A program made the translations under genes and the position numbers. This document shows, piece after piece, positions 44,042 through 52,580 of a stretch of 64,000 nt of DNA. Location: positions 62,001-126,000 of the forward strand of contig DIVZ01000007.1 of the NCBI GenBank assembly GCA_002423395.1, written 5' to 3'. The notes below the pieces were generated by a model. It had not been told where the DNA came from and made no database searches. It saw only the letters and a list, made by a program, of their open reading frames with translations. Position 1 is the stretch's first letter; each line of letters begins with the position of its first letter. The stretch comes from Eubacteriaceae bacterium UBA6119 (GTDB lineage: Bacteria; Bacillota; Clostridia; Eubacteriales; UBA1433).

Positions 44042-44851
44042 ATGAAAAAAACTGTTATTATACTTATAACATTGCTATTATTAGTTGCAATGCTTACAGG
44101 ATGCGGAGCTCCTTCGACAAAAGGACTGACACTTCAGGAAGGGAAACTTTTAATCGGTGTTGATGACTCGTATAAACCGATGGAATTCATTGATGAAAAG
44201 ACAGGCGAACGAGTTGGATTTGATATTGACCTTGCCAAAGCGCTTGGACAAGAGCTTGGAGTTGAAATTGAATTTAAGTCAACAGCATGGGATTCAATAT
44301 TCATCGGTCTTGACACAGCCAAATACGACTGCATAATTTCATCAGTCAGTATGACAACCGAAAGACTTGAAAACATGGAATTCACAAAACCTTATCTGTC
44401 AAACGGTCAGGTTATAATTGTAAGAGCAGGCGATACCAGCATAAAAACTGCTGCTGACCTTGCAGGCAAAAAAGTGGGCGTACAGTTCCAGACAACAGCT
44501 GATACAGCTTGTGAAAAACAACGTCAAACAATAGATTTTAATTTAATAAAATATGACACCGGCGACCTTACAATACTTGCTCTTAAAAGCGGTAATGTTG
44601 ACTGCGCAGTTGTAGATATGGCCGTAGCTATCGGCTGGATAATTGATCAGCCGGATCAATACACGATAACAAGCGCATCACTTACAAATGAACCTATAGC
44701 TATTGCTGTTAAAAAAGGCAACACGAAACTGAGAGACGCTTTGCAGGAAGCTCTTGATAACATAGCAAAAGACGGCAAGCTGACTGAAATTTCCAACAAA
44801 TGGTTAAAAGCCGATTATACTAAAAACATTGATACTAATCTCAAACAATAA
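44042..44851 (+). CDS. Polar amino-acid ABC transporter, substrate-binding lipoprotein
   Basis: Family 3 extracellular solute-binding protein, membrane-anchored through a lipobox LTGC (Cys about residue 21). The 269-residue protein shows the domain start LLIGVDDSYKPMEFID, GFDIDLAKALG, the DCIISSVSMTTERL hinge segment and a C-terminal GKLTEISNKWL helix. It belongs with the permease and ATPase downstream. Exact ligand (for example cystine, arginine or glutamine) cannot be told. A hairpin after the gene probably reduces downstream transcription so that this component is made in excess. Confidence 0.92.
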   Translation: MKKTVIILITLLLLVAMLTGCGAPSTKGLTLQEGKLLIGVDDSYKPMEFIDEKTGERVGFDIDLAKALGQELGVEIEFKSTAWDSIFIGLDTAKYDCIISSVSMTTERLENMEFTKPYLSNGQVIIVRAGDTSIKTAADLAGKKVGVQFQTTADTACEKQRQTIDFNLIKYDTGDLTILALKSGNVDCAVVDMAVAIGWIIDQPDQYTITSASLTNEPIAIAVKKGNTKLRDALQEALDNIAKDGKLTEISNKWLKADYTKNIDTNLKQ

Positions 44852-44888
44852 AATTTAAATAATTATTATTTTAAAAAAATTATGTTAT

Positions 44889-44932
44889 AATAAACTGACA
44901 ACGGCGTTTAGCCCTTGTCGGTTTATTATTTT
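44889..44932 (+). terminator. Internal attenuating hairpin between binding-protein and permease genes
   Basis: Thirteen-bp stem with one G-U pair (44889-44901 with 44915-44927) and a small inner GGC/GCC stem, followed by ATTTTT. Its tail is short, so it is likely a partial terminator or a 3'-end stabiliser. Confidence 0.65.
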
Positions 44933-44946
44933 TAAGGGGTGAACAT

Positions 44947-45600
44947 ATGACTGCGGCACAAGTAAAGGCGCTATTTGAAGGAACACTGGTAACAATAGAA
45001 CTTACATTAATTAGTATAGCAATAGGACTCGTATTTGCTCTGATACTCGCTTTGGGCAGGATATCCAAAAACAAAATTCTAAACGGTATTACCTGGGTAT
45101 ACATATGGGTATTCAGAGGAACGCCTCTTATGCTTCAATTAATAATCGCATATTTTGGAGTCCCGCTTTTAAGTAAGTCACTTACGGGTGAATACATCAA
45201 TCTGAGCATGTTCGGAGCGGCAGTACTTGGACTTACACTTAACACTGCTGCATATCTTGCGGAAATTTTCAGAGCGGGGATTCAATCAATAGACAAAGGT
45301 CAAATGGAAGCGGCAAGAGCATTGGGGATGTCATACGGACAAGCTATGCTTAAAATAATAATCCCTCAGACTTACAGAAGAGTAATACCTCCTTTCGCGA
45401 ATGAATTTGTTATGATTTTAAAAGATACGTCGCTGGTAATAGTAATAGGGCTATCCGAGCTTACAAGGGTAAGCAAACAATTCGCGGCGGGCGGTGACTG
45501 GAAATTTTATTTTATTGCAGGCGGCATATATCTGTTTTTAACAACAGTGTTTACAGTACTGTTTGACAAAATGGAAAAAAAGGCTTCCAAATACGAGTGA
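44947..45600 (+). CDS. Polar amino-acid ABC transporter, permease
   Basis: HisMQ-type membrane subunit of 217 residues, with about five transmembrane helices and the ATPase-docking EAA loop EAARALGMSYGQAMLKIIIPQ-like segment near residues 118-137. The early FRGTPLMLQL motif is typical of this family. AGGGGTG precedes the ATG. Only one permease gene is present, so it probably acts as a homodimer. Confidence 0.93.
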   Translation: MTAAQVKALFEGTLVTIELTLISIAIGLVFALILALGRISKNKILNGITWVYIWVFRGTPLMLQLIIAYFGVPLLSKSLTGEYINLSMFGAAVLGLTLNTAAYLAEIFRAGIQSIDKGQMEAARALGMSYGQAMLKIIIPQTYRRVIPPFANEFVMILKDTSLVIVIGLSELTRVSKQFAAGGDWKFYFIAGGIYLFLTTVFTVLFDKMEKKASKYE

Positions 45601-45616
45601 TAAAGAGGTTAAATAT

Positions 45617-46375
45617 ATGAGCATGATAAAAATTGAAGGCGTACATAAGTATTTTGGGACAAATCACGTACTTGATGATGTAAATTTAGAGATTCAACAG
45701 GGCGAGGTAATGTGTGTCGTAGGTCCTTCGGGAAGCGGAAAAAGCACATTGCTGCGATGCCTTAACCATTTGGAAAGAATAACTTCAGGTAAAATTTATA
45801 TTGATAATGAGCTTGTTGACCACAGGGGAAATGATAAAGATATTTTGAAAGCGGATCCCAAAAAAGTTTCCTCATTATGTGCGGAACTGGGAATGGTGTT
45901 TCAGCGGTTTAATTTATTTCCGCATAAAACAGCTTTGCAAAATATAACGATAGCTCCTATAACTGTAAAGAAAATGGACAAAACAAAAGCAGAAGCCAAT
46001 GCAATGGAACTTTTAAGAAAAGTTGGGATGATCGAAAAAGCTAATGAATTTCCTTCAAGGCTTTCGGGCGGTCAGCAGCAAAGAGTTGCTATTGCGAGAG
46101 CGCTTGCAATGGAGCCGAAAATAATGCTTTTTGATGAGCCGACAAGCGCTCTGGACCCTGAACTAGTAGGAGAGGTTTTGGAGGTAATGAAACAACTTGC
46201 AAGAGACGGAATGACAATGATGGTAGTTACTCATGAAATGGGTTTTGCAAGAGAAGTAGGAACAAGGCTTATATTTATGGATCAGGGAAGAATAGTTGAA
46301 CAAGGCACTCCAAAAGAAGTGTTTGAGAATCCTAAAAATGAAAGAACAAAGGAATTTTTCAGAAGTATTTTATAA
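45617..46375 (+). CDS. Polar amino-acid ABC transporter, ATPase
   Basis: GlnQ-type ATPase. I start at ATG 45617 (252 residues) with AAGAGG upstream; the longer frame from 45563 overlaps the permease and lacks a ribosome site. Walker A GPSGSGKST, Q-loop VFQRFNLFPH, signature LSGGQQQR and Walker B IMLFDEPTSALDPE are all intact, as is the H-loop (VVTHEM). A terminator follows. Confidence 0.96.
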   Translation: MSMIKIEGVHKYFGTNHVLDDVNLEIQQGEVMCVVGPSGSGKSTLLRCLNHLERITSGKIYIDNELVDHRGNDKDILKADPKKVSSLCAELGMVFQRFNLFPHKTALQNITIAPITVKKMDKTKAEANAMELLRKVGMIEKANEFPSRLSGGQQQRVAIARALAMEPKIMLFDEPTSALDPELVGEVLEVMKQLARDGMTMMVVTHEMGFAREVGTRLIFMDQGRIVEQGTPKEVFENPKNERTKEFFRSIL

Positions 46376-46386
46376 TATGAAAATTG

Positions 46387-46411
46387 GGAAGGCGAAAGCC
46401 TTCCTTTTTTT
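46387..46411 (+). terminator. Intrinsic terminator of the ABC operon
   Basis: Seven-bp stem GGAAGGC (46387-46393) / GCCTTCC (46398-46404) with a GAAA tetraloop and T-tail. Confidence 0.9.
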
Positions 46412-46531
46412 ATTTATTAAAAATCATTTATGTATTTATAACTGATATATAAATACTTATTATTAATCTGCTGTATAGAATAAAAATATGTATTTGTATG
46501 TTAAGATAAATTAATAATCAATATAAAATAG

Positions 46532-46560
46532 TTTTTAATAAAACAAATTTCTGATATAAT
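46532..46560 (+). promoter_or_regulatory. Possible promoter for murT-gatD
   Basis: -10 TATAAT (46555-46560) with a weak -35 TTTTTA (46532-46537) at 17 bp, 35 bp before murT. The rest of the gap 46412-46531 is AT-rich with no other feature seen. Confidence 0.4.
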
Positions 46561-46595
46561 AATAAAACGCTAAATTATCAGGAGCAGTTATAAAA

Positions 46596-47969
46596 ATGAG
46601 ATTTGTAACGGAACTTTTTTTTGCAAAAATTATAGTATTTTTAATCAATATTATAAATCCTCAAAAAGGAACTTCTTTTCCGGGAAAGATAATTAACAAA
46701 ATTGACAACAATTTCATAGGAAAATTTAAAGGAATAGATTTAAATAAAGTAGTATTTATAACAGGCACAAACGGCAAAAGCACACTTACAAATCTGCTTT
46801 ATCACATACTTAAGAAAAACGGTTTAAACGTAATATGCAATACGGAAGGCGCAAACCAAAAATGCGGCATTGCGACTGCTTTAATTAAGAACTCGACTTT
46901 TTTCGGCAGAGTAAAAGGTCAGTACTTTGTATTTGAAATAGACGAACGCAGTCTGTATCAAATATACCCATACATTAAAGCAAAGCATATGGTTATTACA
47001 AATATTCAGAAAGATCAGGTTCAGCGAAACGGAGACCCTGATTACATAGTGCGGAAGTTAAGAGAAGTTATAAATTCCGATATGACCCTGTATTTAAACA
47101 ATGACGAGCCGAGATGCAAATCGTTTGAAGATTTAAGCGAGGACACTGTATATTTCGGAGTAGATAAAAACAGCCAGTCTTTTATAAAAAACGGTTTTCT
47201 TGATATAAGCATGCCTTGCCCGGTGTGCGGAAGAAGAATAGAATTTAATTATTTAAATGTAGATAATATTGGTAATTTTTACTGTCCTTCATGCGACTTC
47301 GCTTCAGAGAAAACACCAGATGTGAAAGCTGTAGATATTAATTATACAATGGACAGGTTCAGTATTAATAACCAGATTTTTCAGATGCCATACAATGTGC
47401 CGTTCATGCTGTATAATTATTCCGGCTCAGTTGCTGCAGCTTTAAGACTTGGATTAAAAATTGAAGATATTGCTTCAGCTTTTGCAAGCTTTAAAAATGT
47501 AGGCGGCAGGATAGAAAGTATAAGATATCATAAAAAAGTAATTAAATACATTAGAATTAAGCAGGAAAACCCCGAAACACTTCAGTCTGCCATAGACAGC
47601 GTAGCGAATGATAAAAATGAAAAAGTATTTATTCTGGGGCTGAATGAAATTATAGATTTTGACCCGCATTATACCAATACGTTTTACGCGTATGACTGCG
47701 ATTTTAATAATTTAATTGCTTCTAACGTATCAAAATATGTATGCTTCTCAAAATATGTTTGTTATGATACGGCTCTGAGATTCATATACGAAGGCGTTGA
47801 TGAAGAAAAAATAATAATTCTGCCGACGAAAGATGTAAGTATTTTACTTGATACAATAGACAATCTGGAGTGCGGCAATGTTTATTTAATAACCTGGCTG
47901 AAAACATTTAATCAGATAAAAGAATATGTAAGATCATCCCAAAAACTGGAGCAGCAGCAAAATGGATAA
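46596..47969 (+). CDS. murT: Mur ligase family protein MurT (lipid II amidation complex)
   Basis: ATP-dependent subunit that, with GatD, normally amidates the D-Glu of lipid II to D-isoglutamine. The 457-residue protein has the Mur ATP loop ITGTNGKST (about 55-63), IDERSLYQI, the inserted Cys4 zinc ribbon CPVC (about 208-211) and CPSC (about 230-233), and a C-terminal DUF1727 domain. The family motif normally reading roughly DNxADGxDVSWxWD is here NEIIDFDPHYTNTFYAYD (about residues 350-367), so the Asp that completes the GatD triad is uncertain. It overlaps gatD by 8 bp. Confidence 0.88.
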   Translation: MRFVTELFFAKIIVFLINIINPQKGTSFPGKIINKIDNNFIGKFKGIDLNKVVFITGTNGKSTLTNLLYHILKKNGLNVICNTEGANQKCGIATALIKNSTFFGRVKGQYFVFEIDERSLYQIYPYIKAKHMVITNIQKDQVQRNGDPDYIVRKLREVINSDMTLYLNNDEPRCKSFEDLSEDTVYFGVDKNSQSFIKNGFLDISMPCPVCGRRIEFNYLNVDNIGNFYCPSCDFASEKTPDVKAVDINYTMDRFSINNQIFQMPYNVPFMLYNYSGSVAAALRLGLKIEDIASAFASFKNVGGRIESIRYHKKVIKYIRIKQENPETLQSAIDSVANDKNEKVFILGLNEIIDFDPHYTNTFYAYDCDFNNLIASNVSKYVCFSKYVCYDTALRFIYEGVDEEKIIILPTKDVSILLDTIDNLECGNVYLITWLKTFNQIKEYVRSSQKLEQQQNG

Positions 47970-48729
47970 TGTAGTTTTAAAAACAGCTTTTTTATATCCC
48001 GATATTTTTTGCCTTAACGGCGAGCGCGGCAATATAAGCGCGTTATGCAGAACAGCGGAGAAGCTGGGAATAAAAATGATGGTGGATAGAATAAATTCAC
48101 CTGACAGCGCGATAAATTTTGATACTTATGATATTTTTTATATACCTTCGGGGGAATTGAAATATATAATTTCGACTGCTCAGGCGTTAAAAAAGCAACA
48201 TTCGAGTATAAAAAAAGCGGTTGACGCAGGAAAAATATTTTTAATAACCGGCACAAGCGTCGCTTTATTTGCGGACAAGATTATAAGAGCTGACAAAAGC
48301 GAATATTCAGCTCTGGGCATAGGAGCTTTTGACTGCATAGAAAGAAAAGATGTGTACGGAAATGATTTGGTTTTTGACACGCAGGCGCTTGATAAATATC
48401 TAAGAATTACAGGATGCCAAATAAGCCTTATAAATACCGTTTTAAAAGACGGCTCTAAGCCTTTAGGGGAAGTAGTATACGGATATGGCAATAACGGCGG
48501 TGCGGATGAAGGGATAATTTATAATAACTGCATTTTTACAAATGCTTTAGGGCCTGTTCTTATAAAAAATCCTCAATTGGCCGCGGCAATTATACGGCTG
48601 GCGTTAAAAAACAGAGATATTGATATAAAACTTAATGATATTGATTTTGAAATTGAAAACAACTCGTCAATAAAAATATGGGAATTTATTGAAGAAAAAA
48701 TAAAAAATAATACAAGGAGCGGCAGATGA
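47962..48729 (+). CDS. gatD: GatD-like type 1 glutamine amidotransferase with both catalytic residues replaced
   Basis: Partner of MurT by position (8-bp overlap) and by overall sequence: the CDIFFIGGG-like strand, GYGNN segment (174-178) and YxNxxxT...GPxLxKNP block align with Staphylococcus GatD. In that protein Cys94 (ICGGYQ) and His189 (YLHGP) form the glutaminase site. Here the equivalent stretches read ITGTSV (Thr96 at the Cys position) and NALGP (Leu196 at the His position), and no other Cys or His is nearby. The frame is intact for 255 residues. It is therefore likely unable to hydrolyse glutamine. It overlaps the ACT gene by 4 bp. Confidence 0.75.
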   Translation: MDNVVLKTAFLYPDIFCLNGERGNISALCRTAEKLGIKMMVDRINSPDSAINFDTYDIFYIPSGELKYIISTAQALKKQHSSIKKAVDAGKIFLITGTSVALFADKIIRADKSEYSALGIGAFDCIERKDVYGNDLVFDTQALDKYLRITGCQISLINTVLKDGSKPLGEVVYGYGNNGGADEGIIYNNCIFTNALGPVLIKNPQLAAAIIRLALKNRDIDIKLNDIDFEIENNSSIKIWEFIEEKIKNNTRSGR

Positions 48730-48995
48730 AAGCGGTAATAACTGTAATAGGAAAAGACAGGACGGGAATTATTTATAACGTAAGCAAAATATTATATCAT
48801 CATAATGTAAATATAGAAGACTTAAATCAGACGATAATGCAGGACAATTTTACGATGCTTATGCTTGTTAACTGCTCGAAAATGGATTGTACTTTTGAGG
48901 AATTGAAAGCGGCATTGCGCGCTGCGGGTGAAAGCATAGGCATGTCAATAAGGATACAAAGAGAAGATATTTTTGATGCGATGCACAAAATATAG
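48726..48995 (+). CDS. ACT domain protein (UPF0237)
   Basis: Stand-alone 89-residue ACT protein starting KAVITVIGKDRTGIIYNVSKIL, the typical ligand-binding ACT beginning, related to the GcvR-type family. Such proteins bind small metabolites, often amino acids. It is nearly always encoded beside the UPF0210 gene, as here (9-bp gap), and starts by overlap with gatD. The ligand is unknown. Confidence 0.93.
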   Translation: MKAVITVIGKDRTGIIYNVSKILYHHNVNIEDLNQTIMQDNFTMLMLVNCSKMDCTFEELKAALRAAGESIGMSIRIQREDIFDAMHKI

Positions 48996-49004
48996 GAGAT
49001 AATT

Positions 49005-50366
49005 ATGCCGCTTATTAATAAAGATATTTTAGAAACAATTAAAATGATTGAGAGAGACAATCTTGATATAAGAACCACAACGATGGGAATATCGCTGCTG
49101 GACTGCGTATCGCACGATCCTAAAGTTACGGCGCAAAAAATATACGATAAAATAACAAAAAAAGCGTACAACTTAGTCCGTACTGCCGAACAAATAGGAA
49201 AAGAATTCGGCATACCCGTAATAAACAAACGGGTAGCTGTAACGCCGATATCGTTAATCGGAGGAGCTTGCGATAAAGACGATTATATAGAAATAGCAGC
49301 GGCACTCGACAGGGCAGCTGCGGAGCTTGGCATAGATTTTATAGGCGGATACTCGGCTCTTGTACATAAAGGATTTACAAATAATGATATTGCTTTCCTT
49401 GATTCCATCCCGCAGGCATTAGCGGAGACTGAAAAAGTATGTTCTTGCGTAAATGTAGGAAGCACAAAAGCGGGAATTAATATGGACGCTGTTAAAATGC
49501 TTGGATATATTATAAAGGAAACGGCATATCTCACGCGAGACAGTGAATCACTGGGATGCGCTAAATTTGTAGTTTTTGCCAATGCTGTTGAGGATAACCC
49601 TTTTATGGCTGGGGCTTTCCATGGAGTAGGGGAGCCTGAAGCTGTTATTAACGTAGGAGTATCGGGACCCGGTGTTGTGAAATCGGCTTTGGAAAAAGTA
49701 AAAGACCGTTCAATAGATGAAGTAGCCGAAACAATTAAAAAAACAGCTTTTAAAATAACGCGCGCAGGAATGCTTGTAGGAAATGAAATGAGCAAGAGGA
49801 TAAATATTCCGTTCGGAATTATGGATTTGTCGTTAGCTCCGACTCCTAAAGTGGGGGACAGCGTTGCGGAAATTCTCGAGATAATGGGGCTTGAAAAATG
49901 CGGCACTCACGGCACAACAGCCGCGCTTGCCCTATTAAATGATGCAGTAAAAAAAGGCGGAATAATGGCTTGTTCGCATGTAGGAGGGCTTAGCGGCGCG
50001 TTTATACCGGTAAGCGAGGACGCTGCGATGATTGACGCAGTTATTTGCGGAGCGCTGACATTTGATAAACTTGAAGCAATGACAAGCGTATGCTCTGTAG
50101 GTCTTGACATGATAGCGGTTTCCGGAGACGTGCCTGAAAGCACGATATCCGCAATAATTGCGGATGAAGCCGCGATTGGCGTTATTAACAATAAAACAAC
50201 TGCCGTGAGAATAATACCCGCATACGGCAAAAAAATAGGAGATGTAGTAAATTTCGGAGGACTTTTAGGCAAAGCGCCTGTTATGGCAATAAGTGAATAT
50301 TCAAGCGAAGAATTTATTATGCGAGGCGGAAGAATACCCGCCCCCGTGCACAGTTTTAAAAATTAA
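49005..50366 (+). CDS. UPF0210 (DUF711) family protein
   Basis: Conserved 453-residue protein distantly related to glycyl-radical enzymes by fold but without an obvious radical Gly motif here. The sequence matches the family throughout, including IRTTTMGISLLDC near the start, FIGGYSALVHKG, FHGVGEPEAVINVGVSGPG and MACSHVGGLSGAFIPVSED (segments). AGGAG lies before the ATG. It forms a pair with the ACT protein. Biological role unknown. Confidence 0.93.
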   Translation: MPLINKDILETIKMIERDNLDIRTTTMGISLLDCVSHDPKVTAQKIYDKITKKAYNLVRTAEQIGKEFGIPVINKRVAVTPISLIGGACDKDDYIEIAAALDRAAAELGIDFIGGYSALVHKGFTNNDIAFLDSIPQALAETEKVCSCVNVGSTKAGINMDAVKMLGYIIKETAYLTRDSESLGCAKFVVFANAVEDNPFMAGAFHGVGEPEAVINVGVSGPGVVKSALEKVKDRSIDEVAETIKKTAFKITRAGMLVGNEMSKRINIPFGIMDLSLAPTPKVGDSVAEILEIMGLEKCGTHGTTAALALLNDAVKKGGIMACSHVGGLSGAFIPVSEDAAMIDAVICGALTFDKLEAMTSVCSVGLDMIAVSGDVPESTISAIIADEAAIGVINNKTTAVRIIPAYGKKIGDVVNFGGLLGKAPVMAISEYSSEEFIMRGGRIPAPVHSFKN

Positions 50367-50370
50367 AATT

Positions 50371-50401
50371 AAAGGAACTGCATAATGCAGTTCCTTTTTT
50401 A
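50371..50401. terminator. Bidirectional terminator between UPF0210 and murE
   Basis: Eleven-bp stem AAAGGAACTGC (50371-50381) / GCAGTTCCTTT (50387-50397), loop ATAAT, T-tail on the plus strand and a T-rich stretch on the minus strand. It ends both converging genes. Confidence 0.85.
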
Positions 50402-50409
50402 TTTAAAAT

Positions 50410-51870
50410 TTATTTTTCAGTAAGGGATAAGTATTCTCTTACGGTTTGCTCATCGCTGTATGGAATGTGCTGTTTATTAATTTCCATATATTTATAATGC
50501 CCCATGCCTGACAATACTACGCTGTCGCCTTGTTCTGCTATTGACAGGGCGTACTGTACCGCATCTTTTCTTTTGCCTATAGTTAAAACATCGGAATTTT
50601 TTGGAATACCTTTTTTAATATCTTCAAATATGGCTTTGTCGTCTTCGCTTCTGGGGCTGCCCTGAGTTATAATAACGACATCACTGTTATCGTAAGCTAT
50701 TTTGCCCATTACTGGTCTTTTTTCCTTATCGCGGTTACCATTGCAGGAAAATACTGTAATTATTTTGTTAATGGTGTTTGCTTTCGCGGTATTTAACAAA
50801 TTTAACAGTCCGTCGGGAGTGTGAGCGAAGTCGATTATAATATCAATGTTATTATACTTAATTATGTTAAGTCTTCCGTCTGCGGGGATGTATTTTTTCA
50901 ATGCCGATTTTATTGTTTTTGAGGGTATTTCCTTTAAAAGCGCATATATTATAACGGGAACCGCATTATATGCGTTATGCTTGCCTGCTGTGTTTAATGT
51001 AAAAGTATCATTGTAATTTTCGCACGATAGCGTAAAAGTTTGACTCCAGTTTTTTTGTGTAAAACCGATTATTTTATAATTGCTTGCATTGTCAAAAGAA
51101 AATGTTATTACTTTTGTTTTTGCTTCCTGTTTTAATTCTTCGCTTAATCTACGCCCGTATTCATCATCTATATTTATTATTGAATAGTTGTGCTTGTTTG
51201 AAAACAAGATTTTTTTTGCCTGATAATAGTTTTCCATATCGCCGTGGAAATCAAGGTGATCATGTGTAAGATTTGAAAACACACATGCGTCAAAAGATGT
51301 ATATTTCACTCTCTGCTGAACAAGTCCCTGAGAGCTTGCCTCCATAAAGAAGTATTCGCATCCATAATCTAAAGCTGATTGTAAATAATGCTGCAAATCC
51401 GCCGATTGCGGGGTGGTTACTTTTGCAGGCATTACTTTATCGCCTAAAAATAGACCGACTGTAGTTGAGAGCGCGGTTTTTTTGCCTGCATTGTCAAATA
51501 CGCATTTTGCCATAGTGCAAAAAGTGGTTTTGCCGTTTGTGCCAGTTATTGCTATGACATTTAATTTTTCCGACGGATTTTCATAAAAATTACTGCCAAT
51601 GAGCGCAAGTGCATCTCGGCAGTCGGGTACCTTAATATATATAATATTATCTTTATATTCTATTTCTTTGGAGTGCACAACAACTGCCGCACCTTTGGAA
51701 ATTGCGTTATCAATATACTTATGACCGTCTTCTGAGTATCCTTCAATAGCAATAAACAGACTGTTTTGAGTGCAATTCAAAGAAGAATACGCGATATTGT
51801 TAATATCTGTATTTTTATAATTTTTAAATTTTACAATATTTAATCCTTTTATAAGTTTGTCCAGTTTCAT
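50410..51870 (-). CDS. murE: UDP-N-acetylmuramoyl-tripeptide synthetase MurE-like
   Basis: Adds the third amino acid (meso-diaminopimelate or L-Lys) to the peptidoglycan precursor. I start at ATG 51870 (486 residues; GGAAG upstream) rather than 51888. Domains: N-terminal SLFIAIEGYSEDGHKYI, ATP loop AITGTNGKTTF (about 108-118), substrate segments TTPQSADLQ and EASSQGL, and the C-terminal domain with FAHTPDGL. The substrate-specificity motif, DNPR in DAP-adding enzymes, here reads GSPR (within TQGSPRSED). The Arg is kept but Asp-Asn is changed, so specificity is uncertain. Monocistronic, downstream of bactofilin. Confidence 0.9.
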   Translation of the reverse strand: MKLDKLIKGLNIVKFKNYKNTDINNIAYSSLNCTQNSLFIAIEGYSEDGHKYIDNAISKGAAVVVHSKEIEYKDNIIYIKVPDCRDALALIGSNFYENPSEKLNVIAITGTNGKTTFCTMAKCVFDNAGKKTALSTTVGLFLGDKVMPAKVTTPQSADLQHYLQSALDYGCEYFFMEASSQGLVQQRVKYTSFDACVFSNLTHDHLDFHGDMENYYQAKKILFSNKHNYSIINIDDEYGRRLSEELKQEAKTKVITFSFDNASNYKIIGFTQKNWSQTFTLSCENYNDTFTLNTAGKHNAYNAVPVIIYALLKEIPSKTIKSALKKYIPADGRLNIIKYNNIDIIIDFAHTPDGLLNLLNTAKANTINKIITVFSCNGNRDKEKRPVMGKIAYDNSDVVIITQGSPRSEDDKAIFEDIKKGIPKNSDVLTIGKRKDAVQYALSIAEQGDSVVLSGMGHYKYMEINKQHIPYSDEQTVREYLSLTEK

Positions 51871-51934
51871 AATTACTTCCGAATTCAAAATATTTATTAT
51901 TATGCGTTAATTGTTTTAAAATAATTGTAAATAT

Positions 51935-51963
51935 ATTTTAAAGTTATACAAAAAGAAAATCAA
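51935..51963 (-). promoter_or_regulatory. Sigma-A-type promoter for murE
   Basis: Minus strand: -35 TTGATT (51958-51963), 17-bp spacer, -10 TAAAAT (51935-51940), 64 bp before the start. Confidence 0.6.
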
Positions 51964-51970
51964 GACAAAT

Positions 51971-51996
51971 AAAAAAACGGCACATTGAATATGCCG
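51971..51996 (-). terminator. Terminator after bactofilin
   Basis: Minus-strand hairpin CGGCA/TGCCG with a short extension past a mismatch, followed by a run of seven T. It lies 16 bp after the bactofilin stop. Confidence 0.65.
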
Positions 51997-52012
51997 ATTT
52001 ATTAAATAACTT

Positions 52013-52414
52013 TTATTTATCTGAAATGTTAAGTATATCGTCAATCTTTTTCATCTCGCCGGGCGCTTCTTCACGCCTTGTGCAGTTGCCTACAAAGATG
52101 CAGTTTTCTTCAATGACTATTGTAGCGATATCCGCAGAACCTATCAAAGACGCGCCTGTAAATATTTTTAGGTTTTTACATCTTACATTGCCTTCAACTT
52201 TGCCTATTATATTCATATTGTCACAGACTACATCGCCTTGAATAAAAGCATTTTTTCCTACTATTAAATTGCCAAGTATATTAATATTACCCTTAACCGT
52301 TCCTTCTAAACGGATAGAGCCGCCTTCAGTTATTTCGCCGATTATAACAACATCTTCGCTGATAATGGTCTCAACATGCGCAAGACTTGCGAGAGTTGGC
52401 TTTTCCCTTTTCAT
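52013..52414 (-). CDS. Bactofilin family cytoskeletal protein
   Basis: Beta-helical polymer-forming protein (DUF583) of 133 residues. The core (about 18-115) is a run of short beta-strands with glycine turns, such as GSIRLEGTVKGNI and FIQGDVVCDNMNIIGKVEGNV; the N-terminal tail is short and basic. Bactofilins often scaffold cell-wall enzymes, and murE lies next to it, although a terminator separates the two. GGAGG precedes the ATG. Confidence 0.92.
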   Translation of the reverse strand: MKREKPTLASLAHVETIISEDVVIIGEITEGGSIRLEGTVKGNINILGNLIVGKNAFIQGDVVCDNMNIIGKVEGNVRCKNLKIFTGASLIGSADIATIVIEENCIFVGNCTRREEAPGEMKKIDDILNISDK

Positions 52415-52449
52415 TTTAGTGCCTCCTAAGCATGAAAATCAATAATACT

Positions 52450-52477
52450 ATTTTACATATTAATTATCATTTGTCAA
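52450..52477 (-). promoter_or_regulatory. Sigma-A-type promoter for bactofilin
   Basis: Minus strand: -35 TTGACA (52472-52477), 16-bp spacer, -10 TAAAAT (52450-52455). Confidence 0.65.
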
Positions 52478-52512
52478 GCAACTTAAGTACTGCTTAAATA
52501 ATAAATAGCTGT

Positions 52513-52541
52513 TTGAATAATAAGGTTATATATGTTATATT
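52513..52541 (+). promoter_or_regulatory. Probable promoter for the Ldh2-family gene
   Basis: -35 TTGAAT (52513-52518), 17-bp spacer, -10 TATATT (52536-52541), 39 bp before the ATG. Confidence 0.5.
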
Positions 52542-52580
52542 TATAATAATTTTATAAAATTCCTTTTTTAGGAGGCAGAA

